Source: Chromatiales bacterium (GTDB lineage Bacteria > Pseudomonadota > Gammaproteobacteria > UBA6429 > Thiohalophilaceae). From it: 6,583 bases of DNA. Where the stretch lies: contig JALTLP010000097.1 of assembly GCA_027001895.1 (NCBI GenBank), positions 1 through 6,583 on the forward strand, in the 5' to 3' direction. The number at the start of each line of letters is the position of its first letter. The first letter of the stretch is position 1. Shown here in pieces: positions 1-6,550 of the stretch. Under the pieces are notes generated by a model. It made no database searches and was not told where the DNA came from. It saw only the letters and a list, made by a program, of their open reading frames with translations. The position numbers were made by a program, and so were the translations under genes.

Positions 1-90
1 TTACGGGAGGGGGTGACGACTGCAGGGATGCAGGAGGTAGGGCAACGCATGGAGCAGTTGCCGAGGGTGGAGGGTTTACTTACGGGTAAT
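1..90. repeat. Purine-rich intergenic repeat-like block
   Basis: This G-rich stretch lies in the gene-free left end of the window. It begins with TTACGGG (1-7) and ends with the same heptamer (80-86), so it is bracketed by a short direct repeat. It contains two small inverted repeats: CTGCA/TGCAG (20-24 and 29-33), and GGCAAC/GTTGCC (41-46 and 57-62) around a 10-base loop. Its composition differs from the A/T-rich DNA that follows. The look is that of a dispersed intergenic element of the kind seen in many environmental gammaproteobacteria, but only one copy is visible, so repeat status is inferred. The left boundary may lie outside the window. Confidence 0.35.
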
Positions 91-98
91 AAAAAATT

Positions 99-185
99 AA
101 CCACGGCGAAAAGATTTTTGTGTTATTGCGGTAATAAAGCCGGAGTTAAAAAGAATTTCCTGGCGTCCTCTGCGTCCTGGTGGTT
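99..185. repeat. Quasi-palindromic AACCAC...GTGGTT element, copy 1
   Basis: This 87-bp element begins AACCAC (99-104) and ends GTGGTT (180-185), with imperfectly complementary arms. Near its centre is a TTATT/AATAA hairpin (123-127 and 133-137). The right arm carries the GCGTCCTCTGCGTCC wording typical of a palindromic intergenic family that is scattered through many environmental bacterial genomes. A6 runs sit just before it (91-96) and just after it (187-192). Read on the minus strand, the element is followed by a T6 run, so it could act as a secondary terminator. That it belongs to a dispersed family is recalled rather than tested. Confidence 0.6.
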
Positions 186-186
186 T

Positions 187-273
187 AAAAAATCTAACCA
201 CAGCGACACAGCGAAAACAAAAATCAAGCCTAATGCTTTGTTTTTCTTTGTGTCCTTAGTGTTCTTCGTGGTT
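187..273 (-). terminator. Candidate terminator of the cyclase/PhnD-like transcript
   Basis: Reading leftward from the PhnD-like stop codon at 288, the transcript would first enter the long imperfect hairpin formed by 273-196 and then reach a T6 run (192-187). This is the order needed for an intrinsic terminator, and it begins about 14 bases past the stop. The stem is long and has mismatches rather than being short and GC-rich, so efficiency is uncertain. The leftward element (185-99) with its own T6 run (96-91) could be a backup. Termination here is inferred. Confidence 0.4.
196..273. repeat. Quasi-palindromic AACCAC...GTGGTT element, copy 2
   Basis: This 78-bp element has the same AACCAC (196-201) and GTGGTT (268-273) ends as the copy 10 bp to its left, but a different interior. 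The arms are related to ACGAAG/GACAC-type words. AAAACAAA (214-221) is complementary to TTTGTTTT (237-244), and AAGC/GCTT (226-229 and 235-238) closes a central loop. An A7 run follows (274-280). The shared ends with diverged middles suggest two members of one family in tandem rather than a recent duplication. Confidence 0.65.
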
Positions 274-287
274 AAAAAAATATAATT

Positions 288-1115
288 TTACTTATTAAAC
301 GGTGCAATCAGTTTACGCACAACATTGTATTCGGCATCGGAGGTGGCTGCAAAGCCATTATATTTTTTATCTACAGCCTTAATAATGCGAAGGTGTTCGG
401 GGTTGTTGCTGTCGAGTGATAAAAACGCTTTGCGAAGTTTTGCCAGCATTGCAGGAGAAACATTTTTACTTGCTGCAATGTTGTAAGGTGGTAAGTGTGG
501 TGAGCTGTATAAAATACGCAGCCCCTTGTTTTGCCATTTAAACGCCTTGGTATCTTTTAAAATACCCGCATCAAAGTCACCCTTAAGTACGGCGCGGGCA
601 ATATTGTCGTAGTGGCCAAGAAATTTCATTTCTTTTAGTTGAGTTAATTTAATGCCAGAACCAACAACCGCGGCACGTTGTAGCAGGGCGCGCTTATCGC
701 CAAAGGCAAAGGTTTTGCCAATGAGTTGTTTTACGTTTTTTATCGGGCTGTCTTCTTTTACTACTATCATTAACTGGAAACTGGCTTTGCCATTGGTAAC
801 GGTTTTAGCCAGTATTTGTGCGCCTCCTTTTGCATGCGCTTTTATATAAGCTACGGGGGTCAGGTAGGCCAGGTCGACATTGCCTTTAATGGTATCCTGA
901 ATTGCAACGCCCATATTGGGGGACAAACGCAGTGCAACATCGCGTTTAAGTACTTTGCTTAAGTAACGGGTAAGAGGCTTAAGTCGCCTGTGCATTTCGG
1001 CCGGGATATCCATGGCGACCGAACCAAAGACAATTTCCTTACCACTTTCAGCGCTTGCGGGGCCTGTGAAACCAGCAAATAAAGACAGTATAATCATTAG
1101 CTTATAGTGATTCAT
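288..1115 (-). CDS. PhnD-like periplasmic substrate-binding protein
   Basis: This 275-residue exported protein is of the phosphate/phosphite/phosphonate-binding (PhnD-like, periplasmic-binding type 2) family. Residues 1-22 form a signal peptide with a hydrophobic core, ending Ala-Ser-Ala before Glu23. Family signatures follow in order: IVFGSVAMDIPAEM (28-41), a YLSKVLKRDV segment (51-60), DLAYLTPVAY (81-90), the KTFAFGD strand (134-140), and FLGHYDNIARAVLKGDFDAG (165-184). The region after FAFGD is shorter than in classical PhnD and lacks the usual Ser-Thr-containing anion-binding loop, so the ligand may not be a phosphonate. The start is ATG, with AAGG at 1128-1125 nine bases upstream. It lies 18 bp downstream of a diguanylate cyclase, with no transporter permease or ATPase beside it. 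A signalling role with the cyclase is therefore more likely than uptake, but this is inferred. The family call is firm; the ligand is unknown. Confidence 0.88.
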   Translation of the reverse strand: MNHYKLMIILSLFAGFTGPASAESGKEIVFGSVAMDIPAEMHRRLKPLTRYLSKVLKRDVALRLSPNMGVAIQDTIKGNVDLAYLTPVAYIKAHAKGGAQILAKTVTNGKASFQLMIVVKEDSPIKNVKQLIGKTFAFGDKRALLQRAAVVGSGIKLTQLKEMKFLGHYDNIARAVLKGDFDAGILKDTKAFKWQNKGLRILYSSPHLPPYNIAASKNVSPAMLAKLRKAFLSLDSNNPEHLRIIKAVDKKYNGFAATSDAEYNVVRKLIAPFNK

Positions 1116-1133
1116 ATGGGTATACCTTATGGT

Positions 1134-2441
1134 TCAGGACACTTTTTGTTTAACCTTGATGTCGTCATAGTGAGTAACGGCATTTCGTCCATTTTCTTTA
1201 CTAAAATAAAGCGCTAAATCGGCAAAACGGTAGAGATTTTCTGCGTGGCTCTGGAAGTTATTTTTGGTGAGCGTGGCAATCCCGGCGCTGATGGTAACGC
1301 TAACCTTATAATCATCGAAAGGTATAACCAGTTCCTGTACGGACTTGCGCAGATTGTCGGCAAGTTCGGTTGTGGTCTGGTTGTCGGCTCGTTTACAAAG
1401 AATTGCAAATTCTTCGCCGCCGATACGGCAAACAATATCTGTTTTTCGAACCCTGTTTTTTAATACTTCAGCAACGGCAATCAATGCTTCGTCACCGTGG
1501 GTGTGGCCGTAAGTATCGTTAATGTTTTTAAAGTGGTCGATATCCAGGATGATTAGACTGACAGTATCGCCATGGCGTTGGGTTAAGTTTATTTCTTCAT
1601 CAAGGTGTTCTTCGAAGTATCGTCGGTTAAACAGGCCGGTGAGTGAATCGGTTATTGATAATAGCTGGAATTTCTCGTTAATTTCTTTTAGTTCGGCTTT
1701 TTGTGCTTTAAGTTCTTTAATGCTCTGTCGCAGTTGCTGGTCGGCAAAGTCGACCCGGTTTTGTAATTCATGATTGGCCTTGCTTAGCTGGCTGTTAAGT
1801 TCGTTAAACTGTTGCGCAAGCTGACCAAACTCATCATCAGTTGATACGGGAATAAAATGAACGTCATCACTTGTCTTTGAGCGGCTGAGTGTGTCAGAGA
1901 TAATACTGACAGGCCGTATAATTATAAATGACAGCGCGATAAATTCAGCGATAGCAATAATAAAAGTAATAAAAAGTTCACGTTGAATCGACTTGTATTT
2001 TTGAGAGTCGATATGTTGCATGGCAGTGTCGGTGTTTAGCCCAAGAATGAGTACTCCCAGTTTGTCGTTATCAAGAATAATATCCTGGTGAAATGTTTTC
2101 ATCCGGTTACTGTCGAGTACCAGGGTGCCTGCCTGTGACATTGTCTTGCCTTTGCGATCAATGACTTTTGCATAACCTATTTCGTCGGAAAGCGTAATTT
2201 CTTTTAACAGTAAATCGATGGTGTGGTAGTCGTAGCCGACAATACTGTAGGTGAGCGATTTGGAAACAAAACGACTGATATCACTGCCGCGACTATCAAT
2301 TTGTTTCATGACCCGTTGTTTTTCTTCCTGCAAAGAAAACCAGCTGCTTATACTTAGTGTGGTAAGCAGGACAAGGGTTAGCATTAACAGAATTTTCTGT
2401 CGTATACCAAAACGAAAAAATGAGTTGGGTGAAAAATTCAA
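1134..2441 (-). CDS. Membrane diguanylate cyclase (sensor-HAMP-GGDEF)
   Basis: This 435-residue inner-membrane enzyme is predicted to make cyclic di-GMP from two GTP. The order is: transmembrane segment 1 (about 17-36), a periplasmic sensor region of about 118 residues (37-154), transmembrane segment 2 (about 155-176), HAMP (177-229, with Pro177 and DEFGQLAQQFN at 203-213), a charged coiled coil (about 215-258) and a GGDEF domain (262-425). Catalytic features look intact: DSLTGLFNRR (265-274), DIDHFKNINDTYGH (300-313), the active-site GGEEF (341-345), and KENGRN near the end. RKTD at 332-335, five residues before GGEEF, is a product-inhibition I-site. No EAL domain is present. The sensor region may resemble CHASE8 or PAS-like folds; this is uncertain. 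The start is TTG; no ATG or GTG lies between it and the in-frame stop upstream. An AAGGAG (2476-2471) lies 29 bases before the TTG, too far for normal use, so initiation may be weak. It is probably cotranscribed with the PhnD-like gene. Confidence 0.92.
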   Translation of the reverse strand: MNFSPNSFFRFGIRQKILLMLTLVLLTTLSISSWFSLQEEKQRVMKQIDSRGSDISRFVSKSLTYSIVGYDYHTIDLLLKEITLSDEIGYAKVIDRKGKTMSQAGTLVLDSNRMKTFHQDIILDNDKLGVLILGLNTDTAMQHIDSQKYKSIQRELFITFIIAIAEFIALSFIIIRPVSIISDTLSRSKTSDDVHFIPVSTDDEFGQLAQQFNELNSQLSKANHELQNRVDFADQQLRQSIKELKAQKAELKEINEKFQLLSITDSLTGLFNRRYFEEHLDEEINLTQRHGDTVSLIILDIDHFKNINDTYGHTHGDEALIAVAEVLKNRVRKTDIVCRIGGEEFAILCKRADNQTTTELADNLRKSVQELVIPFDDYKVSVTISAGIATLTKNNFQSHAENLYRFADLALYFSKENGRNAVTHYDDIKVKQKVS

Positions 2442-2539
2442 AAGAATAAAACCTGATACCCGCTAATTAACTCCTTTATATATCGGCATTTATGCGAGCT
2501 GGCTTTAAGTAATTTGTGTAAATTTGTCGCTAGTGGCCA

Positions 2540-2893
2540 CTACCACTTCATCAGGATCCACTGGTTAACATTGGCGCTTTTTATGTCATTTTCGGTGGCA
2601 TCCAGCACACCGTCACCGTTACTATCGTACAGATAGTACGGTTTACCCTTTTTGGGGGTAATTTTGGCATAGCGCAGCCGGCCATTGACACGTACTTCTT
2701 CAATGGTGGCATCCTTTTTCCTGATAATGGTCACTTCCTTGTTGTCATTGGGAGACGGTACCGAACTGGCCGGTTTGTCTTCGTCCGGGCTGGCGTCTTG
2801 CGGTGGGGGTGGAACATCTTCAGCCGCGTAAGCTGCCGTCATACAAAAAAATAGCAGGCTAAATGTGGGGTATCGCGCAAATTGTTTTTTCAT
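2540..2893 (-). CDS. Exported DUF2782-family small protein
   Basis: This 117-residue protein is of unknown function and is predicted to be periplasmic. Residues 1-23 or 24 form a signal peptide (KK start, FSLLFF core, Ala-Tyr-Ala before the mature end). A Pro/Asp/Ser-rich linker covers about 27-51. The conserved DUF2782 core follows: EVTIIRKKDATIEEVRVNGR (53-72), then KITPKKGKPYYLYD (77-90), ending in NQWILMKW (110-117). Residues 90-101, DSNGDGVLDATE, fit the spacing of an EF-hand-type calcium loop, with acidic or Asn side chains at positions 1, 3, 5, 9 and 12. Cys17 is not in a lipobox, so a lipoprotein is unlikely. The start is ATG with AGGAAAG just upstream. It lies 17 bp after the LOG gene, so the two are probably cotranscribed. 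DUF2782 genes near polA are known from Pseudomonas-type genomes. No function is assigned. Confidence 0.88.
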   Translation of the reverse strand: MKKQFARYPTFSLLFFCMTAAYAAEDVPPPPQDASPDEDKPASSVPSPNDNKEVTIIRKKDATIEEVRVNGRLRYAKITPKKGKPYYLYDSNGDGVLDATENDIKSANVNQWILMKW

Positions 2894-2910
2894 CAGCTTT
2901 CCTGGTTAAG

Positions 2911-3636
2911 TTATAGCAGGGAAATTTTCTCTGCTTCTTCGTGTGATGGTTCAAAGCCGGATTCTTCGTAGTGACTAAAGATAGCATTAAGAATTTCATC
3001 TGGTTTATCAATAAGTTGTATTAAATCCAGGTCTTCCGGGTTAATCGTTCCTTCGCTGACCATTACGTCTTTAAACCATGCCAGCAAGCCCTCCCAGAAG
3101 GGACGATGAACCAGAATTATCGGTATTTTGCGTGTTTTGCCAGTTTGCACAAGGGTTAAAATTTCTGCAAGCTCGTCCAGTGTGCCAAAACCGCCCGGCA
3201 TAACCACATAGGCGGACGCGTATTTTACAAACATGACCTTGCGCGAAAAGAAATGCCGGAAGGTGAGGGAAATATCCTGGAAACCATTCCCCGATTGTTC
3301 ATGGGGTAATTGAATATTCAGGCCGATACTCGGTGATTTACCCTCGTAAGCCCCTTTATTGGCCGCCTCCATAATGCCCGGGCCGCCGCCACTGACCACC
3401 GAAAAGCCGGCATCTGAAAGGGTGCGGGCAATATCGACGGTGAGCTGGTAATAAGGGTTGTCGGCTTTAGTGCGCGCCGAACCAAAAATACTCACGGACG
3501 GGCTTATCTTTACCAGTCGCTCAAAGCCTTCAACGAATTCGGCCATAATCTGGAATATTTTCCAGGACTCCCGCGTTAATTGTGTGTCATTAACCGGGCT
3601 TAATCCGGGATGGGGTGCTTCTTTGGGTTTGCTCAT
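2911..3636 (-). CDS. LOG-family nucleotide 5'-monophosphate phosphoribohydrolase-like protein
   Basis: This 241-residue cytoplasmic protein is of the TIGR00730/LOG family, once annotated as lysine decarboxylase-like. Characterised members cleave the N-glycosidic bond of cytokinin riboside or purine nucleoside 5'-monophosphates, releasing base and ribose 5-phosphate. Signatures: the FGSAR strand (51-55), GGGPGIMEAANKGA (83-96), an RK pair at 132-133, and the diagnostic PGGFGTLDE (147-155) with catalytic Glu155. About 45 residues precede the Rossmann core and about 40 follow it, making it longer than the minimal members of about 190 residues. Plant-hormone synthesis is not implied; nucleotide salvage or housekeeping is more likely. 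The start is ATG with only a weak purine-rich Shine-Dalgarno sequence (AAAAAGACAG). It is the first gene of the minus-strand cluster, divergent from polA and 17 bp upstream of the DUF2782 gene. The family is certain; the physiological substrate is not. Confidence 0.92.
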   Translation of the reverse strand: MSKPKEAPHPGLSPVNDTQLTRESWKIFQIMAEFVEGFERLVKISPSVSIFGSARTKADNPYYQLTVDIARTLSDAGFSVVSGGGPGIMEAANKGAYEGKSPSIGLNIQLPHEQSGNGFQDISLTFRHFFSRKVMFVKYASAYVVMPGGFGTLDELAEILTLVQTGKTRKIPIILVHRPFWEGLLAWFKDVMVSEGTINPEDLDLIQLIDKPDEILNAIFSHYEESGFEPSHEEAEKISLL

Positions 3637-3669
3637 ATTGCTGTCTTTTTATTGTGAATGAATATTAAA

Positions 3670-3698
3670 AGTATAGTGTGAATTAATCTGATTGCGTA
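3670..3698 (-). promoter_or_regulatory. Candidate sigma70 promoter for the LOG-DUF2782 transcript
   Basis: On the minus strand, a TATACT -10 (3675-3670, one mismatch to consensus) lies 17 bases from a weak TACGCA -35 (3698-3693, three of six matches). This would give a leader of about 25 bases before the LOG start codon. The -10 is good and the position is sensible, but the -35 is poor. Confidence 0.4.
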
Positions 3699-3726
3699 TT
3701 GAATATTTGGCAATTAAACAAATAAA

Positions 3727-3766
3727 CCGGCTTAAAGCATATTAGTGCTTAATTCAGATACGCCGG
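3727..3766. promoter_or_regulatory. Nested inverted repeat in the divergent promoter region
   Basis: Outer arms CCGGC (3727-3731) and GCCGG (3762-3766) enclose an inner stem TTAA(A)GCA / TGCTTAA (3733-3739 and 3746-3752) with a TATTAG loop. Nine unpaired bases separate the inner and outer right arms. It lies between the candidate LOG and polA promoters and overlaps the likely polA -35, so it could be a binding site serving both genes. No regulator is recognised, and a chance origin in A/T-rich DNA is possible. Confidence 0.25.
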
Positions 3767-3777
3767 ACAGGTAGAAT
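3749..3777 (+). promoter_or_regulatory. Candidate sigma70 promoter for polA
   Basis: TAGAAT (3772-3777, one mismatch to the -10 consensus) lies 17 bases after TTAATT (3749-3754, three of six matches to the -35). This predicts a short A/T-rich leader of about 24 bases for polA. The weak -35 and overlap with an inverted repeat make this a tentative call. Confidence 0.35.
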
Positions 3778-3807
3778 AAGGTTTACTTAAACAGAACAAT
3801 TAAAACT

Positions 3808-6522
3808 ATGACAAGCAAAAAAACAGCGCCCTTTTTATTAGTCGATGGTTCATCGTATTTATTTCGCGCCTACCATGCCATGCCGGATTCCTTTAAAAAT
3901 TCCAAAGGTGAAGCAACTGGTGTTATTTATGGTGTAACCAATATGTTGCGCAAATTAATTAGTGATTACCAGCCAAAACATATCGCAGTCGTGTTTGATG
4001 CCAAGGGTAAAACCTTTCGACACGATATGTATAAAGAATATAAAGCGCATCGGCCTCCAATGCCGGACGATTTACGCGAACAAATTGAACCGGTGCATAA
4101 AATTGTAGAAGCCATGGGCTTGCCGTTAATTTGTGTCAGCGGAGTTGAAGCCGATGATGTTATAGGCACGCTTGCAGCACAAGCCAGTGAGCTGGGCATG
4201 GAAACCATTATTTCAACGGGTGATAAAGACATGGCGCAACTGGTTAACCAGCATGTGTCTTTAATTAATACCATGACCGATGCATTCAGTGATGTCGAAG
4301 GTGTTAAAGAAAAATTTGGTGTTGCGCCGGAAAAAATTATTGATTACCTCGCGTTGATGGGCGACAAGGCCGATAACATTCCGGGGGTACCCAAGGTTGG
4401 GCCGAAGACAGCAGTAAAATGGCTGGAGCAGTATGGTTCGATTGAGGGCATTATAGAACATGCCGATGAAATAAAAGGCAAGGTCGGTGAAAGTTTAAGA
4501 GAACACCTGCAACAACTACCCTTGTCGCAACAACTTACTACTATCAAGTGTGACCTTGACCTGGACGTAACACCTAAAACGCTGATATTTGCCGACCCGG
4601 ACATAGATAAACTACGTGAACTGTTTGAGCGCTACGAGTTTAGAACCTGGCTGGCGCAGCTTGATGACAACGAAAATGGTTCGGCCGCTTCCATAGAAGC
4701 AAAACCGGAAGTAAAAACAAGCTATGAAAAAGTTTTAACAGATAAACAGTTAACGGCATGGCTTAAAAAATTAAAGTCAGTCGAGGTGTTTGCTTTCGAT
4801 TTGGAAACCACCAGCCTTGAATATATGCAGGCAGAAATTGTTGGCCTGTCTTTTGCTGTTGAGGCTAACAAGGCGGCCTATGTGCCGCTTGCTCATAGTT
4901 ATGAAGATGCACCAAAACAATTGCAACGTGAAAAGGTATTAGAGAAGTTAAAGCCCTTATTGCAGGATAAAAAGGCTGTAAAAGCAGGACAAAATCTTAA
5001 ATACGATATGAGTGTGCTGGCCAACTACGGTATAAATATGCAGGGTGTAAAGTTTGATACCATGCTGGAATCCTACGTGTTAGACAGTGTTGGCAGTCGC
5101 CATAATATGGACGCGCTGGCCTTGCGTTATCTGGACAAACAAACCATTCATTTTGAGGACATTGCAGGTAAAGGCGCCAAACAGCTTACTTTTGACCAGA
5201 TCGATATTGATGTTGCTACTGACTATGCCGCCGAAGATGCCGATATAACCCTGCAACTCCACCAGGCACTTTGGCCGAAGTTACAACAGTCTGAATCATT
5301 ACAATATGTTTTTGAAAAAATTGAAATGCCACTGTTACCGGTTTTGTCGCGGATGGAGCGCCGCGGTGTTTTGCTGGACACCAAAGCCCTGCAAAAACAA
5401 AGTAAGCAGTTAACAAAGCGCATTGACGAACTTGAACAACAGGTGCATAAGCTTGCGGGTGAAGAATTTAATTTAGGTTCGCCCAAACAGTTACAGAAAA
5501 TTTTATTTGAAAAACTGGAGCTGCCAGTTATTTCAAAAACACCAAAAGGTCAGCCGTCCACCGCCGAGTCGGTGCTGGTCGAACTGGCACATGACTACGA
5601 ACTGCCAAAATTAATTTTAGAATACCGTTCGCTTGCCAAACTTAAATCAACCTATACCGACAAGCTGCCGAAAATGATCGACAGCAATACCGGTCGTATC
5701 CATACCTCTTATCATCAGGCGGTTGCCGCAACCGGGCGTTTATCTTCAACCGATCCAAACCTGCAAAATATTCCGGTGCGTACCGAAGAAGGTCGGCGTA
5801 TTCGCAAAGCCTTTATAGCAAACAAAGGCAATAAAATTCTTGCGGCCGATTACTCGCAAATAGAATTACGCATAATGGCACACCTGTCAGAAGACAAGGG
5901 GTTGGTGACGGCTTTTGAAAAAGGCATTGATGTACACAGTGCTACCGCCGCTGAAGTTTTTGGCGTTGCTGTTGATAAAGTAACTAAAGAACAACGCCGT
6001 CGTGCCAAGGCGATAAACTTTGGTTTAATTTATGGCATGTCAGCTTTTGGTTTAGCAAAGCAACTTGATATAGAACGTCACGAAGCACAAAATTATGTCG
6101 ACCTGTATTTTGAACGTTACCCCGGCGTAAAACAATATATGGAGCGTACTCGCAAACTGGCCAGTGAACAGGGTTATGTTGAAACCGTACTGGGCCGCCG
6201 GTTATACCTGCCCGATATCAATGCGCGTAACGCCATGCGCCGTCAGTATGCCGAACGTACAGCGATTAATGCGCCGATGCAGGGAACCGCTGCCGACATC
6301 ATTAAGCTGGCAATGATAAAACTTGATTCACAGCTTGAAAAATCAAAACTTGAGTGTGCCATGTTAATGCAGGTGCATGACGAACTGGTTTTTGAAGTTA
6401 AACAAAAAGATATTGAAGCGGCATCAATCATAATCAACGATGCCATGGCCAGTGCACTTAAGCTGACTGTGCCACTGGTGGTGGATATCGGTGTAGGCGA
6501 TAACTGGGACGAAGCGCATTAA
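3808..6522 (+). CDS. polA: DNA polymerase I
   Basis: This 904-residue cytoplasmic repair and Okazaki-fragment polymerase is complete and close to E. coli PolA (928 residues). The N-terminal 5' nuclease (about 8-290) shows LLVDGSSYLFRAYHA (10-24), VVFDAKG (61-67), VEADD (113-117), STGDKD (136-141), and the helix-hairpin-helix region GDKADNIPGVPKVGPKTA (185-202). The 3'-5' exonuclease (about 305-490) keeps the proofreading residues: Asp331 and Glu333 in FDLETTSL, Asp400 in NLKYD, and Tyr473 and Asp477 in DYAAEDAD. The polymerase domain has motif A DYSQIELR (681-688, Asp681), motif B with Arg730, Lys734, Phe738 and Tyr742, and motif C HDE (857-859). These sit 24 positions below their E. coli counterparts. 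The start is the only ATG after an in-frame TAG at 3772-3774. No clear Shine-Dalgarno sequence precedes it; the leader is A/T-rich, which may suit low expression. It is divergent from the LOG gene. Confidence 0.98.
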   Translation: MTSKKTAPFLLVDGSSYLFRAYHAMPDSFKNSKGEATGVIYGVTNMLRKLISDYQPKHIAVVFDAKGKTFRHDMYKEYKAHRPPMPDDLREQIEPVHKIVEAMGLPLICVSGVEADDVIGTLAAQASELGMETIISTGDKDMAQLVNQHVSLINTMTDAFSDVEGVKEKFGVAPEKIIDYLALMGDKADNIPGVPKVGPKTAVKWLEQYGSIEGIIEHADEIKGKVGESLREHLQQLPLSQQLTTIKCDLDLDVTPKTLIFADPDIDKLRELFERYEFRTWLAQLDDNENGSAASIEAKPEVKTSYEKVLTDKQLTAWLKKLKSVEVFAFDLETTSLEYMQAEIVGLSFAVEANKAAYVPLAHSYEDAPKQLQREKVLEKLKPLLQDKKAVKAGQNLKYDMSVLANYGINMQGVKFDTMLESYVLDSVGSRHNMDALALRYLDKQTIHFEDIAGKGAKQLTFDQIDIDVATDYAAEDADITLQLHQALWPKLQQSESLQYVFEKIEMPLLPVLSRMERRGVLLDTKALQKQSKQLTKRIDELEQQVHKLAGEEFNLGSPKQLQKILFEKLELPVISKTPKGQPSTAESVLVELAHDYELPKLILEYRSLAKLKSTYTDKLPKMIDSNTGRIHTSYHQAVAATGRLSSTDPNLQNIPVRTEEGRRIRKAFIANKGNKILAADYSQIELRIMAHLSEDKGLVTAFEKGIDVHSATAAEVFGVAVDKVTKEQRRRAKAINFGLIYGMSAFGLAKQLDIERHEAQNYVDLYFERYPGVKQYMERTRKLASEQGYVETVLGRRLYLPDINARNAMRRQYAERTAINAPMQGTAADIIKLAMIKLDSQLEKSKLECAMLMQVHDELVFEVKQKDIEAASIIINDAMASALKLTVPLVVDIGVGDNWDEAH

Positions 6523-6526
6523 TACC

Positions 6527-6544
6527 GCTTTGTGTAGATAAAGC
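6527..6544 (+). other. Small hairpin just after polA
   Basis: GCTTTGT (6527-6533) pairs with ATAAAGC (6538-6544), including one G-U pair, around a GTAG loop, four bases after the polA stop codon. No T-run follows, so it is not a standard intrinsic terminator. It could protect the transcript's 3' end or be chance. Confidence 0.25.
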
Positions 6545-6550
6545 AAATAC

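Noticed and set aside
13..285. A 90-codon plus-strand reading frame
   Set aside because: It runs straight through the repeat block and both palindromic elements. Its product is the low-complexity Phe/Val/Lys type that such repeats give in any frame, and it has no recognisable domain.
1245..1463. Plus-strand reading frame inside the diguanylate cyclase gene
   Set aside because: It lies wholly antisense to the intact GGDEF domain and has no domain or upstream signals of its own. The same applies to 652-849, 1522-1773 and 3458-3661.
2531..2542. Perfect 12-bp palindrome TAGTGGCCACTA over the DUF2782 stop codon
   Set aside because: About one or two such palindromes are expected by chance in a window this size, and no T-run or second copy supports a function.
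2840..2848. Cys17 of the DUF2782 protein as a lipoprotein acylation site
   Set aside because: The residues before it (Leu-Phe-Phe) do not fit a lipobox, and a good signal peptidase I site (Ala-Tyr-Ala) lies a few residues later.
3966..4604. Minus-strand reading frames inside polA
   Set aside because: They are antisense to the conserved 5' nuclease domain, Ser/Cys-rich, and show no family match. Those at 5080-5486 and 6243-6446 are likewise shadows.
6523..6550. A polA terminator or a Spot 42-like small RNA gene after polA
   Set aside because: The hairpin lacks a T-run, and the 61 bases available show no Spot 42-like sequence and no promoter. The window ends too soon to say more.
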